A DNA stretch of 9,835 bases from Fidelibacterota bacterium (GTDB taxonomy: Bacteria; Fidelibacterota; UBA2242; JAFGTP01): positions 1 to 9,835 of the forward strand of contig JAIPHI010000102.1 in NCBI GenBank assembly GCA_021735285.1, written 5' to 3'. Positions 1 to 7,377 of the stretch are shown piece after piece; position 1 is the stretch's first letter; every line of letters starts with the position of its first letter. The position numbers were made by a program, and so were the translations under genes. The notes below the pieces were generated by a model that saw only the letters and a list, made by a program, of their open reading frames with translations, had not been told where the DNA came from and made no database searches.

Positions 1-14
1 GCCGGAGAAACATT

Positions 15-1565
15 ATGACAAAATTTAGTAAAGTGCAGAGCGCCTCGGTTTTAGGTATTAATGCTTATGTAGTGGACGTAGAATGTAATCTGGCAACTGG
101 CCGTATCCCCCGTTATGTTACTGTCGGACTTCCGGAAGGAGCTGTTAGAGAAAGCAAAGAAAGAGTTTTGACTGCTATTCGAAATACAGGTTATAAGTAT
201 CCTGGCAACAAGATCGTTGTAAATCTGGCTCCTGCCGATGTAAAAAAAGAAGGAAGCGCCTTTGATCTACCGATTGCAGTGGGAATTCTCGCTGCGGCTG
301 GGTATGTAGATCAGGATCGACTTTCTGATTATGTAATTTTGGGAGAATTATCACTTGATGGACGCTGTAGAAAAGTCAAAGGTATAATCTCAATTGCTAT
401 CTCTATTAAAAATTCTCCCATTAGGGGCATTATTTTATCAGCAGAAAATGCGAAAGAGGCTGCTGTGGTAGAAGGTCTTGAAGTCATCTCAGTAGCAGAT
501 TTGAAAGAGGCTGTTGATTTTTTGAATGGACAACTTGAACCTGAGCCCGTCCAAATTGATCAGAAAAAATTATTTCACCAGAATTCAATTTATAAAGCTG
601 ATTTCTCAGAAGTCAAAGGACAGGAAAATGTAAAGCGTTCAATGGAGGTTGCTGCAGCTGGTGCCCATAATGCTTTAATGATCGGGCCGCCTGGCTCTGG
701 CAAAACAATGCTTGCCCGGCGAATTCCTACCATACTTCCCGGATTGACTCTGGATGAAGCCTTGGAAACCACAAAAATCCATTCTGTATCAGGAAATTTG
801 AATTCTAAACGAGGAATTATTGCAACCAGGCCCTTTCGCTCTCCTCATCATACGATCTCGGATGCTGCTTTAATTGGGGGCGGACGCATCCCCAAACCGG
901 GAGAAGTCAGTTTAAGTCATAATGGAGTTTTATTTCTGGACGAACTACCCGAATTCAAAAAGAATGTTCTGGAAGTTATGCGCCAGCCTCTGGAAGATGG
1001 CGAAGTTACTATCTCAAGGGCCAAATCGACTTTAAGTTATCCGGCTACTTTTATGCTGATAGCGGCTATGAATCCCTGTCCCTGCGGCTATGCTACTGAT
1101 CCCAATCATAATTGTAGCTGTACAACTTCTCAGATTCAGCGTTATATTTCAAAAATTAGTGGCCCGCTTCTGGATAGAATAGATATTCATATTGAGGTGC
1201 CGGCTGTTGATTTTGCAGAATTGTCAAGCAAAGATTCCGGTGAAAAATCGCAAGCTATAAGAAAGAGAGTAGAAAAAGCCCGTCAGCTTCAGCAAAAGCG
1301 TTTTAAGAAAGAAGAAGGAATTTATGCTAACGCCCATATGGATAACCGTTTAATTAAAAAATATTGTGAAATCACAGATTCGGGAGAAAAATTATTACAA
1401 ATTGCTCTGGAAAAATTAGGATTAAGTGCCCGGGCCTACAATAAAATATTGAAAGTATCAAGAACAATTGCTGATCTGGCAGGATTAGAAAAAATTCGGA
1501 ACGAACACATAAGTGAAGCTATACAATACAGAAGTCTGGATCGTAAATTATGGCTATATGAATAG
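15..1565 (+). CDS. comM: YifB/ComM family Mg-chelatase-like AAA+ ATPase
   Basis: A 516-residue protein, the usual length for the YifB/ComM family. Seen in order: an N-terminal ChlI/Lon-like domain (about 1-165, with VGLPEGAVRESKERV near 37-51 and NLAPADVKKEGSAFDLP near 70-86), an AAA+ core with Walker A GPPGSGKT at 224-231, the family signature RSPHHT at 275-280, Walker B VLFLDE at 305-310, a cysteine cluster NPCPCGY...NCSC (C355, C357, C367, C369), and a helical C-terminal ChlI domain. Family knowledge: ComM is a hexameric helicase that promotes branch migration during natural transformation, but the family also occurs in species not known to be transformable, so a role in competence here is inference. 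It is not a true magnesium chelatase. The start is supported by GGAG 7 nt upstream of ATG. The stop codon overlaps the ribosome binding site of the next gene, so the two are probably co-transcribed. Confidence 0.95.
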   Translation: MTKFSKVQSASVLGINAYVVDVECNLATGRIPRYVTVGLPEGAVRESKERVLTAIRNTGYKYPGNKIVVNLAPADVKKEGSAFDLPIAVGILAAAGYVDQDRLSDYVILGELSLDGRCRKVKGIISIAISIKNSPIRGIILSAENAKEAAVVEGLEVISVADLKEAVDFLNGQLEPEPVQIDQKKLFHQNSIYKADFSEVKGQENVKRSMEVAAAGAHNALMIGPPGSGKTMLARRIPTILPGLTLDEALETTKIHSVSGNLNSKRGIIATRPFRSPHHTISDAALIGGGRIPKPGEVSLSHNGVLFLDELPEFKKNVLEVMRQPLEDGEVTISRAKSTLSYPATFMLIAAMNPCPCGYATDPNHNCSCTTSQIQRYISKISGPLLDRIDIHIEVPAVDFAELSSKDSGEKSQAIRKRVEKARQLQQKRFKKEEGIYANAHMDNRLIKKYCEITDSGEKLLQIALEKLGLSARAYNKILKVSRTIADLAGLEKIRNEHISEAIQYRSLDRKLWLYE

Positions 1566-1576
1566 GAGAAATCATT

Positions 1577-2323
1577 ATGATGAGAACGGGTAATCCGGCA
1601 TTAAATAAAAAGACTTTTCAAAATTTAGGAGCAGCAGGCAGAGCAGGGACCATGACTCTGGATGGTACTGTTAATAAATCATTTTTACTGCTTTTTTTGC
1701 TCTTGGGATCAGCAGGTTTTGTATGGAATAAATTTTTTACAAATCCTGAGGCGGCTAATTTGACCCCTTTTATAATCGGTGGACTGATTGGGGGGCTGAT
1801 AACAGCATTTATCACAGTCTTTAACAAAAGATATGCAAAAATAACAGCCCCAATATATGCATTATGTGAAGGATTGGTTTTAGGTGGTATCTCAGCTATT
1901 TATGAAAATGCCTATCAGGGGATTGTTACCCAGGCTGTGGCTTTGACGGTGGGAATTTTTCTTACCATGTTATTTTTGTATAAAAGCAAAATTATCAAAC
2001 CTACAGAGAATTTTAAACTTGGTGTGGTTGCTGCAACAGGAGGCATTGCAATTTTTTACTTTCTTTCTATGGTTCTGGGATTTTTTGGTGTGCAAATGCC
2101 ATTAATACATAGTAATGGCATTTTTGGAATTGGTTTTAGTCTTTTTGTGGTAGTGATTGCTGCCCTTAATCTGGTTCTGGACTTTGATTTTATTGAAACC
2201 GGCGCTGAACAGGGAGCACCTAAGTATATGGAGTGGTATGCTTCTTTTGGTTTATTAGTAACGCTGGTATGGTTGTATTTGGAGATACTGAGATTGCTGG
2301 CTAAACTGCAAAGCAGACGATAG
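1577..2323 (+). CDS. Bax inhibitor-1/YccA (TMBIM) family membrane protein
   Basis: A 248-residue integral membrane protein with seven predicted hydrophobic helices at about 33-50, 64-83, 90-109, 117-136, 149-170, 183-203 and 219-241. The N-terminal MRTGNPALNKKTF is typical of the bacterial BI-1 subgroup. The C-terminal part carries the family's acidic DFDFIETGAEQGAPKYMEWY stretch (about 202-221), where the pH-sensing aspartates of the TMBIM calcium-leak fold lie. Family knowledge: the Bacillus homologue YetJ is a pH-dependent calcium leak channel, and Escherichia coli YccA modulates FtsH. The specific role here is unknown. Two consecutive ATG codons open the gene; AGGAG lies 8 nt before the first, so I chose 1577. 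It follows yifB by 11 nt and ends before a strong hairpin, so it is probably the last gene of that transcript. Confidence 0.93.
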   Translation: MMRTGNPALNKKTFQNLGAAGRAGTMTLDGTVNKSFLLLFLLLGSAGFVWNKFFTNPEAANLTPFIIGGLIGGLITAFITVFNKRYAKITAPIYALCEGLVLGGISAIYENAYQGIVTQAVALTVGIFLTMLFLYKSKIIKPTENFKLGVVAATGGIAIFYFLSMVLGFFGVQMPLIHSNGIFGIGFSLFVVVIAALNLVLDFDFIETGAEQGAPKYMEWYASFGLLVTLVWLYLEILRLLAKLQSRR

Positions 2324-2387
2324 TTTAAATTAATTATAACCTATCTTATAGATTCTAAACTAATTAAAACCATTTTTATAAAATATA

Positions 2388-2418
2388 AACCTGCCAGGTA
2401 TTAAAGACCTGGCAGGTT
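2388..2418. terminator. Bidirectional hairpin terminator between convergent genes
   Basis: Arms AACCTGCCAGGT (2388-2399) and ACCTGGCAGGTT (2407-2418) form a perfect 12-bp stem with a 7-nt loop. It lies in the 111-nt space between the converging BI-1 and C1-peptidase genes. On the plus strand the stem is followed by ATTTTAAAT; on the minus strand by TATATTTTATAAA. Both tails are U-rich, though neither is a clean U-run. The position and symmetry fit a shared intrinsic terminator. The arm sequence also resembles palindromes that I recall as dispersed intergenic elements in Bacteroidota-like genomes, so it may be one copy of a repeat used as a terminator. Confidence 0.75.
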
Positions 2419-2434
2419 ATTTTAAATCCACTGA

Positions 2435-3856
2435 CTAAAACTGGATTTTCATCGGATCCCAGGTTGGTATTTCTTTAGCTTTTTGCTCTAATATTGATAG
2501 CGCCTCCTGCGATAGATAGCGTTTTGGTAAGATCACATTGAAAACATATTTATCAAACCAATCATCGGTCATTGCATAATAACCGGCTTTTCCATTATCA
2601 GTTCCCCAGGAATTAGTGACTCGCCATTTCCTGATTTTTCCTGCGTCAGTTGTATCTAATCCGGAGAATACCATGGCGTGATTGGGAATGCAGATACCAT
2701 AGGCCACACCTTCTTTTCTGGAATAATCCATATCAACATTTAGAAGAGATTCGTAATTTTTTAATCCGGCTGCCATAATTCCATTCTCACTACTCATATC
2801 AAAACCGGATGCAGCGGCAAACCAGACAGGAGTTGAATCAAGAACCGCCCGGGCTGTCAAAGATTTGAATTTATCAACTTTAAGATTGATAAAATCCATA
2901 TCTCTGGCATCTGTGATATTTTTGCAAAAATTAATTTGATAATGTTGGTTATAATCATGTAAGGGATGATCGAGAATACTGATGTAATTTTTTAAATCAA
3001 TGTTGGTGGCTTCTTTATAAAAACTTTTGGGTGTGAACTTTTTTTCTACTATTTCATCATTTTCGTTTTTAAATCTCCAGATAAATTCTTCATCCGGTTT
3101 GACCGGAATCCCTAAGTGATAAACCAGGACGCGATAAACAGCCGCGAGCATTTTTTCTTTTTCTTGCCGCAGCTCTTTAATATTTTTACCCTGTTTATGC
3201 AATTTTCTCAGCAAAGCTGCATCTTTTTTAAGAATTCTACTGAGCATTTTATTCATGCCCCGTGTGTTTTTGCTGTTATAGGTTTCAGGCCCTATAGATT
3301 TTGGAACAACACCATATTTTTCAACAACTTCAACTACATAATTCCACCAACCCCCATCACCAATAGGTGCTCGAATCAGATCCTGAACACTTCTGTTCAA
3401 AATATTTTTTTTGCGAGTTGCAATCACCTGTTCTAAAAAAGTGTTTGATTTTTCCAATTTATCCCAGAAGAAAGAATAGGTTTGAGATAATTCAAAGTCA
3501 GAAGACAAGCCATATTTTTCAATAATATCCGGTCGTAAAATATTTAAACCGGCAAACAGCCAGCACCTGCCGGAGTGCTGTTGATCGGTTATATCGGGGT
3601 CTTCTAGTGTGAAGTTGAAAATATGATCATATTTGTTGGAAATTTCATGATCAGTTGCCAGTTCTTCTGGTCCATTTTTACTAATAGCATTTAATTTAGC
3701 TTTGTTGTTGGCATCCAATTCAAAAGAGTCTTCCAATTTTTGGATTAGATCCGGAGTTAATTTCCCCTCTTCCATATTATAGTTGTCAAAAATACCGGCT
3801 ATACTTACATTGATGAACAATACACATACAAATCCCAGACTTAATACTCTTTTCAT
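2435..3856 (-). CDS. Secreted C1-family cysteine peptidase (bleomycin hydrolase/PepC type)
   Basis: A 473-residue protein when started at the ATG at 3856. It has a signal peptide (MKR, hydrophobic 4-18, likely cleavage after VSIA at residue 20), so it is probably exported to the periplasm or cell surface, unlike cytosolic PepC. The papain-fold catalytic set is complete: oxyanion-hole Q92 and nucleophile C98 in DQQHSGRCWLFAGLN, H393 in PNHAMVFSG, and N415 in WRVTNSWG. The C-terminal EIPTWDPMKIQF resembles the PepC/bleomycin-hydrolase tail (WDPMGALA), which folds into the active-site cleft and gives aminopeptidase specificity. Bleomycin hydrolases form hexamers; activity here as a peptide-scavenging aminopeptidase is inference. 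The gene stands alone on the minus strand between two plus-strand blocks, with its own long upstream region. A start two codons further upstream (GTG at 3862) is less likely because that codon lies inside the ribosome binding site. Confidence 0.92.
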   Translation of the reverse strand: MKRVLSLGFVCVLFINVSIAGIFDNYNMEEGKLTPDLIQKLEDSFELDANNKAKLNAISKNGPEELATDHEISNKYDHIFNFTLEDPDITDQQHSGRCWLFAGLNILRPDIIEKYGLSSDFELSQTYSFFWDKLEKSNTFLEQVIATRKKNILNRSVQDLIRAPIGDGGWWNYVVEVVEKYGVVPKSIGPETYNSKNTRGMNKMLSRILKKDAALLRKLHKQGKNIKELRQEKEKMLAAVYRVLVYHLGIPVKPDEEFIWRFKNENDEIVEKKFTPKSFYKEATNIDLKNYISILDHPLHDYNQHYQINFCKNITDARDMDFINLKVDKFKSLTARAVLDSTPVWFAAASGFDMSSENGIMAAGLKNYESLLNVDMDYSRKEGVAYGICIPNHAMVFSGLDTTDAGKIRKWRVTNSWGTDNGKAGYYAMTDDWFDKYVFNVILPKRYLSQEALSILEQKAKEIPTWDPMKIQF

Positions 3857-3860
3857 GAGC

Positions 3861-3868
3861 ACCTCCCT
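3861..3868 (-). promoter_or_regulatory. Ribosome binding site that sets the C1-peptidase start
   Basis: Read on the minus strand this is AGGGAGGT, a near-perfect Shine-Dalgarno sequence, with GGAGG ending 5 nt before ATG 3856. The in-frame GTG at 3862 is made from bases of this site, so initiation at the ATG is favoured. The resulting N-terminus begins MKR, as expected for a signal peptide. Confidence 0.8.
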
Positions 3869-4009
3869 ATTTTAATATTTGCTCATAAATTTATATGATT
3901 TTAACAAAATTATAAATTATTTTATAAATGTTTATCTGGGATACCCCCGTTTTTCAGAAAATAATATAATTAAATTTTAGCATTTAATTATTTAGCCGGC
4001 CCCTTTTGA

Positions 4010-4037
4010 GTTACTTTTATGGCGGGACAAAAGTAAC
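4010..4037. repeat. Inverted repeat A, 9-bp arms
   Basis: GTTACTTTT at 4010-4018 pairs perfectly with AAAAGTAAC at 4029-4037 across a 10-nt loop (ATGGCGGGAC). The arm ends in a purine/pyrimidine tract, as in hairpin B about 150 nt downstream. GTTACTTTT...AAAAGTAAC palindromes are, from memory, frequent between genes in Bacteroidota and allied phyla. The function is unknown; it could be a terminator-like or mRNA-stabilising structure or a relic of a mobile palindromic unit. The 3' flank (AACATAATAG) is not U-rich on the plus strand, which argues against a plus-strand intrinsic terminator. Confidence 0.7.
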
Positions 4038-4160
4038 AACATAATAGAATAGATTCAGAAGATAAACGTTATTATACTTGGTTAAATAAAAAGGTCAAAA
4101 TCTTAATAAAGGGGTCACTAATTTTTTATAGATTGACTATTTTTTGTCCTGGAGACCAGT

Positions 4161-4188
4161 GCACTTTTTTCAACGAGGAAAAAAGTGC
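4161..4188. repeat. Inverted repeat B, 10-bp arms
   Basis: GCACTTTTTT at 4161-4170 pairs perfectly with AAAAAAGTGC at 4179-4188 across the 8-nt loop CAACGAGG. It has the same design as inverted repeat A: a short mixed outer part (GTTAC or GCAC), an inner T-tract/A-tract, and a G-rich loop. A smaller CTGG-AGA-CCAG palindrome (4149-4159) lies directly before it. The downstream GCGAAAAAACTCGCCCGCTGG continues into a degenerate block. It is probably part of a dispersed intergenic repeat family; its role is unknown. Confidence 0.7.
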
Positions 4189-4659
4189 GAAAAAACTCGC
4201 CCGCTGGATAAAAAAAGACTAAAATTCCATCCATTCCACTAAACCAATATGAACTTACCCTCTCGGGTTCAAACATATATTTGTTCTTAACGCTCCATTT
4301 ATGGAATTTCTTAACGCCTTTTTTTATAATGCGGGGAAAGATAAAATCCAATCTATCTTTATGATGTTCAAAATTAACAACATTTTATGTTAAATTTACG
4401 ACAATTTGTAGGGAGACCTCAGTTTTATAGATGTTTATGAAAAAGTAATAAAGATGGTTGAAAATTAGAAAAGTTTTAAATTAGAATTCTTTTTTATGAA
4501 ATTGTCTATAGTAATTCTAGGTAAATATATAGGACCTTCAATAAGGTATGTAAAGGTGAGGTAGAATCATAAATATTTTAAATTTTATTGTCGTCATTAG
4601 CCTTTAATTTAGTAAATATAAAGGGGTACAATGATCATACCAATTAACTCATAGCCGGC

Positions 4660-4688
4660 TTGATTTAGGTATGGATAATTGATAAATT
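4660..4688 (+). promoter_or_regulatory. Possible housekeeping promoter for the gatC-kdsB-pyrG operon
   Basis: TTGATT (4660-4665) and TAAATT (4683-4688) are separated by 17 nt, each matching 4 of 6 bases of the sigma-70 consensus, and lie 32 nt before the gatC start. In such AT-rich DNA a match of this quality can arise by chance, and the sigma factor of this lineage may prefer other elements. The support is the spacing and position only. Confidence 0.3.
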
Positions 4689-4720
4689 AGATTGAAATTT
4701 AGAAACAAAGGAAGAATGGA

Positions 4721-5014
4721 ATGGCTATAGATGAATCAAATGTTAAAAAAATTGCAAAGCTCGCCAAGATCAAATTATCCCCTGATGAAGTTTCCTCTTA
4801 TGCCAATCAATTTGAAAAAATACTTCAATATGTTGATAAGTTAGAAGAACTGGATACGGAAGAAATTGAACCGCTTTCTCATGTTCATGATCTTACCAAT
4901 GTTTTACGGAAGGATGAAGCCGAAAGTATTGATAATAGAAAACAGTTTTTGGAAAATGCTCCGGGCAAGAAAGGCCCTTATTTCCAGGTTCCCAGAGTGA
5001 TCGAGGATGAGTAA
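4721..5014 (+). CDS. gatC: Asp-tRNA(Asn)/Glu-tRNA(Gln) amidotransferase subunit C
   Basis: A 97-residue protein of the normal GatC size. The N-terminal helix-rich part (VKKIAKLAKIKLSPDEVSSY, about 8-27), the helix FEKILQYVDKLEELDTEEIEPLSHV (about 31-55) and the C-terminal LRKDEA...APGKKGPYFQVPRVIE are the family hallmarks. Family knowledge: GatC is a small scaffold that wraps around GatA and stabilises the GatCAB complex, which amidates misacylated Asp-tRNA(Asn) or Glu-tRNA(Gln) in the cytoplasm. The start is supported by AAAGGA 8 nt upstream of ATG. It is the first gene of the operon, and its stop overlaps the kdsB start by one base (TAATG). gatA and gatB are not adjacent, so the complex must be assembled from other loci. 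Confidence 0.95.
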   Translation: MAIDESNVKKIAKLAKIKLSPDEVSSYANQFEKILQYVDKLEELDTEEIEPLSHVHDLTNVLRKDEAESIDNRKQFLENAPGKKGPYFQVPRVIEDE

Positions 5015-5769
5015 TGAAGATAGTTGGTGTAATACCGGCTAGATATGGATCTTCAAGGCTTCCAGGCAAGCCGCTTAAAAAAATTGCAGGGCAAACTTTA
5101 ATTCAGCGGGTTTATCAGAATGCAAGAAAAGCGGAAGCTTTGGATTCTATTTTAGTAGCAACTGATGATCAAGCAATTAAAGCGGAAGTTGGCAATTTTG
5201 GGGGGCAGGCAGTTTTAACCAGCTCCGAACATACTTCCGGTACTGATAGGATTGCGGAAGTAATTCGAGATATATCATGTGATTATGTAGTAAATATCCA
5301 GGGGGATGAGCCCTTTCTTAAACCTTCTGATATTGATCGTGTAGTTGGGGACGTGATTGAAAAAAAATGTAAAATAGGCACCCTGGCAAAAAAAAATATT
5401 AGCTGGGAAGAATATAAAGATCCAAATACAGTCAAAGTAGTTATAAATAAAAAAGGTTTTGCGCTATATTTCAGTCGGCACAGTATTCCCTATATTAGAG
5501 ATCAGGAGAATAGTGAAACTAAAGATATACCGGCTCTCAAACACATTGGAGTTTATGTTTTTACTCGTGAAATCTTACAACGTTTTACAAAAATGGCAGT
5601 ATCTCCTCTGGAAAAATTAGAGAAATTGGAACAGTTGCGATTATTAGAGGAAGGATACAAAATATACATTACAAAAACAAACCATGATTCTCCGGGCATT
5701 GATACGGCGGAGGATTTAAAATTAGCAGAAGGAGTTATTAACCGGGATGAATTCGTCAAGAAAAACTAA
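5014..5769 (+). CDS. kdsB: 3-deoxy-manno-octulosonate cytidylyltransferase (CMP-Kdo synthetase)
   Basis: A 251-residue protein, close to the 248 of Escherichia coli KdsB. It activates Kdo with CTP to CMP-Kdo in the cytoplasm, the donor for adding Kdo to lipid A. Visible motifs: nucleotide-binding IPARYGSSRLPGKPL (7-21), SGTDR (75-79), NIQGDEPF (94-101) with the metal-binding aspartate D98, YFSRHSIPY (152-160), KHIGVYVF (176-183), LEKLEQLRLLEEG (202-214) and GIDTAEDL (228-235). All the conserved blocks are present, so the enzyme looks functional. It starts one base inside the gatC stop, and its last 23 nt overlap pyrG, whose product supplies its CTP substrate. Both junctions suggest translational coupling. 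Confidence 0.96.
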   Translation: MKIVGVIPARYGSSRLPGKPLKKIAGQTLIQRVYQNARKAEALDSILVATDDQAIKAEVGNFGGQAVLTSSEHTSGTDRIAEVIRDISCDYVVNIQGDEPFLKPSDIDRVVGDVIEKKCKIGTLAKKNISWEEYKDPNTVKVVINKKGFALYFSRHSIPYIRDQENSETKDIPALKHIGVYVFTREILQRFTKMAVSPLEKLEKLEQLRLLEEGYKIYITKTNHDSPGIDTAEDLKLAEGVINRDEFVKKN

Positions 5770-7369
5770 ATATATCTTTATCACAGGGGGGGTGATATCT
5801 GCTCTTGGTAAAGGTATAGCAGCAGCATCGATCGGCTATATTTTAAAATCAAGGGGCTTTGATGTTACAATTCAAAAAATAGACCCCTATCTTAATGTTG
5901 ACCCGGGAACCATGAGCCCCTATCAACACGGCGAGGTTTTTGTTCTGGATGATGGATCGGAAACGGATCTGGATTTAGGGCATTATGAAAGATTTCTCGA
6001 TATTAATATGACAAAAGATAATAATACTACAACCGGCATGGTTTACCAGCATGTGATCGAAAGAGAAAGAGCCGGTGATTATCTCGGTTCGACTGTTCAG
6101 GTTGTGCCTCATATTACCAATGAAATAGAAAGACGCATATTAAAGGTTGGTAAAAATGAGAAGTTTGATATAGTAATTAGTGAACTCGGTGGTACTGTGG
6201 GTGATATTGAAGGGTTACCTTTTTTAGAGGCAATCCGGCAATTCAAACTTAAACATGGTAAAGATAACTGCCTCAATATTCATTTGACTCTTGTCCCTTA
6301 TATCGAAACTGCCGGAGAAATAAAAACCAAACCGACTCAACATAGTGTAAAAAAATTAAGAGAAATCGGTATTTCGCCCGATATCATTCTGGGGCGAACT
6401 AAGCGGCATCTCGATACTAAAACCCGCGAGAAGATATCGCTTTTTTGTAATGTGGATTTTGAATCAGTGATCGAAGCTATTGATGCTGATTCTATTTATG
6501 AAATTCCGCTCTTATTCGAAAACCATAAACTTGGCGATATAATTAGTCATAAGCTGGATTTGCCAATGAAACAGTCCCGGCTGGCTAAACTGCGTAAATT
6601 TGTAAAAATTATAAAAAATCCAAAACATCAGGTCGCCATTGGAATTTGTGGTAAATATACGGAATTGCATGATGCTTATAAATCTATCCTGGAGTCTTTT
6701 ATCCATGCTGGTGTAGAAAACAATGCAGAGGTTAATATTAAATGGTTATGTGCAGAGGAAATTGCGAATTCTGATAATCCGAAGAAAGTACTGGATGGTA
6801 TCCATGGTCTTTTAATTCCTGGTGGATTTGGCGAGAGGGGGATCGAAGGTAAAATTGTCGCAATTCGAGTTGCCAGAGAGCAAAATATTCCTTTCTTTGG
6901 GATTTGTCTGGGGCTGCAATGTGCAGTGATTGAATTTGCTCGTAATGTGTGCGGGCTTGAGGATGCCAATAGCACAGAATTTGTAGAGGAAACCAAACAG
7001 CCTGTCATAGATTTAATGGAAGAGCAGAAAAATATAACGGATATGGGCGGTACAATGCGTCTGGGACAATACCCGGCTAAGGTAAAAAAAGATTCAATTG
7101 CATTTGATTGTTATAAAAAAATCAATATCAGTGAAAGGCATCGGCATCGTTATGAAATAAATAATGATTTTCTTGACGAACTTACTGAAAATGGTATGGT
7201 AGTAGGGGCCAAAAACACAGAACTTGATCTCGTTGAAATGATCGAATATCCCAATCATCCCTGGTTTGTTGCATGCCAATTTCATCCGGAACTAAAGTCC
7301 AGAATTGACAGAGCCCATCCCTTATTTAAGAATTTTGTCAAAGCAACATTAACTTATAAAAAGGCTTAA
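5747..7369 (+). CDS. pyrG: CTP synthase (glutamine-hydrolysing)
   Basis: A 540-residue protein (Escherichia coli PyrG is 545). It converts UTP, ATP and glutamine to CTP in the cytoplasm. The N-terminal amidoligase domain (about 1-270) shows YIFITGGVISALGKGIAAAS (9-28), the active-site region DPYLNVDPGTMSPYQHGEVF (46-65), ISELGGTVGDIEG (144-156) and KPTQHSV (195-201). The C-terminal class I glutamine amidotransferase domain (about 297-535) has the oxyanion strand LIPGGFGERG (356-365), nucleophile C387 in FFGICLG, and the H513/E515 pair in QFHPE. The ATG lies within kdsB, with AGAAGGAG ending 12 nt upstream, a slightly long spacing; no other start fits the family N-terminus. Its place between kdsB and kdsA links CTP supply to CMP-Kdo formation, although PyrG also serves RNA, DNA and phospholipid synthesis. 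Confidence 0.98.
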   Translation: MNSSRKTKYIFITGGVISALGKGIAAASIGYILKSRGFDVTIQKIDPYLNVDPGTMSPYQHGEVFVLDDGSETDLDLGHYERFLDINMTKDNNTTTGMVYQHVIERERAGDYLGSTVQVVPHITNEIERRILKVGKNEKFDIVISELGGTVGDIEGLPFLEAIRQFKLKHGKDNCLNIHLTLVPYIETAGEIKTKPTQHSVKKLREIGISPDIILGRTKRHLDTKTREKISLFCNVDFESVIEAIDADSIYEIPLLFENHKLGDIISHKLDLPMKQSRLAKLRKFVKIIKNPKHQVAIGICGKYTELHDAYKSILESFIHAGVENNAEVNIKWLCAEEIANSDNPKKVLDGIHGLLIPGGFGERGIEGKIVAIRVAREQNIPFFGICLGLQCAVIEFARNVCGLEDANSTEFVEETKQPVIDLMEEQKNITDMGGTMRLGQYPAKVKKDSIAFDCYKKINISERHRHRYEINNDFLDELTENGMVVGAKNTELDLVEMIEYPNHPWFVACQFHPELKSRIDRAHPLFKNFVKATLTYKKA

Positions 7370-7377
7370 TCTAAAGT

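Larger units (their letters stand above)
3869..4720. other. Long AT-rich intergenic region without a credible gene
   Basis: About 850 nt separate the divergently oriented C1 peptidase and gatC. It contains very AT-rich sequence (3869-3985), two long-armed hairpins (4010-4037 and 4161-4188), and a block at 4190-4350 with a 10-bp direct repeat TTCTTAACGC (4284-4293 and 4308-4317) and a short TCCAT/ATGGA palindrome between the copies (4294-4305). The rest, up to a possible promoter near 4660, shows nothing clear. The only open frame of note (4118-4351, minus strand) runs through a hairpin and is not believable as a gene. I found no tRNA, no riboswitch I can recognise, and no convincing promoter for the minus-strand peptidase. 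The 4150-4350 block resembles degenerate intergenic repeats that I recall from Bacteroidota-type genomes. Confidence 0.7.

Noticed and set aside
3860..3862. GTG as the start of the C1 peptidase
   Set aside because: This codon is built from bases of the AGGGAGGTG ribosome binding site; the ATG at 3856 has ideal spacing and gives a standard signal peptide.
4266..4275. GGTTCAAAC, resembling a tRNA T-loop
   Set aside because: No matching acceptor, D or anticodon arms are present around it on either strand.
4118..4351. A 77-codon open frame on the minus strand in the long intergenic region
   Set aside because: It runs straight through hairpin B and the degenerate repeat block, has no Shine-Dalgarno that I can see, no recognisable domain and an unusual Phe/Lys-rich composition. 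It looks like translated repeat DNA, a common source of false short proteins.
4496..4564. A 22-codon frame preceded by AT-rich DNA upstream of gatC
   Set aside because: Too short, no ribosome binding site before its ATG, and no features of a leader peptide such as repeated regulatory codons.
2324..4720. Possibility that the minus-strand peptidase and its flanks are a mobile island
   Set aside because: I see no transposase, integrase, target-site duplication or tRNA site, and the gene's composition looks like that of its neighbours. The orientation change alone is weak evidence.
6676..7008. Long antisense open frame inside pyrG, and similar ones at 3116-3436 (plus strand, inside the peptidase) and 9398-9694 (minus strand, inside kdsD)
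   Set aside because: Each lies wholly within a gene of certain identity, has no family resemblance and follows from the codon composition of the sense gene.
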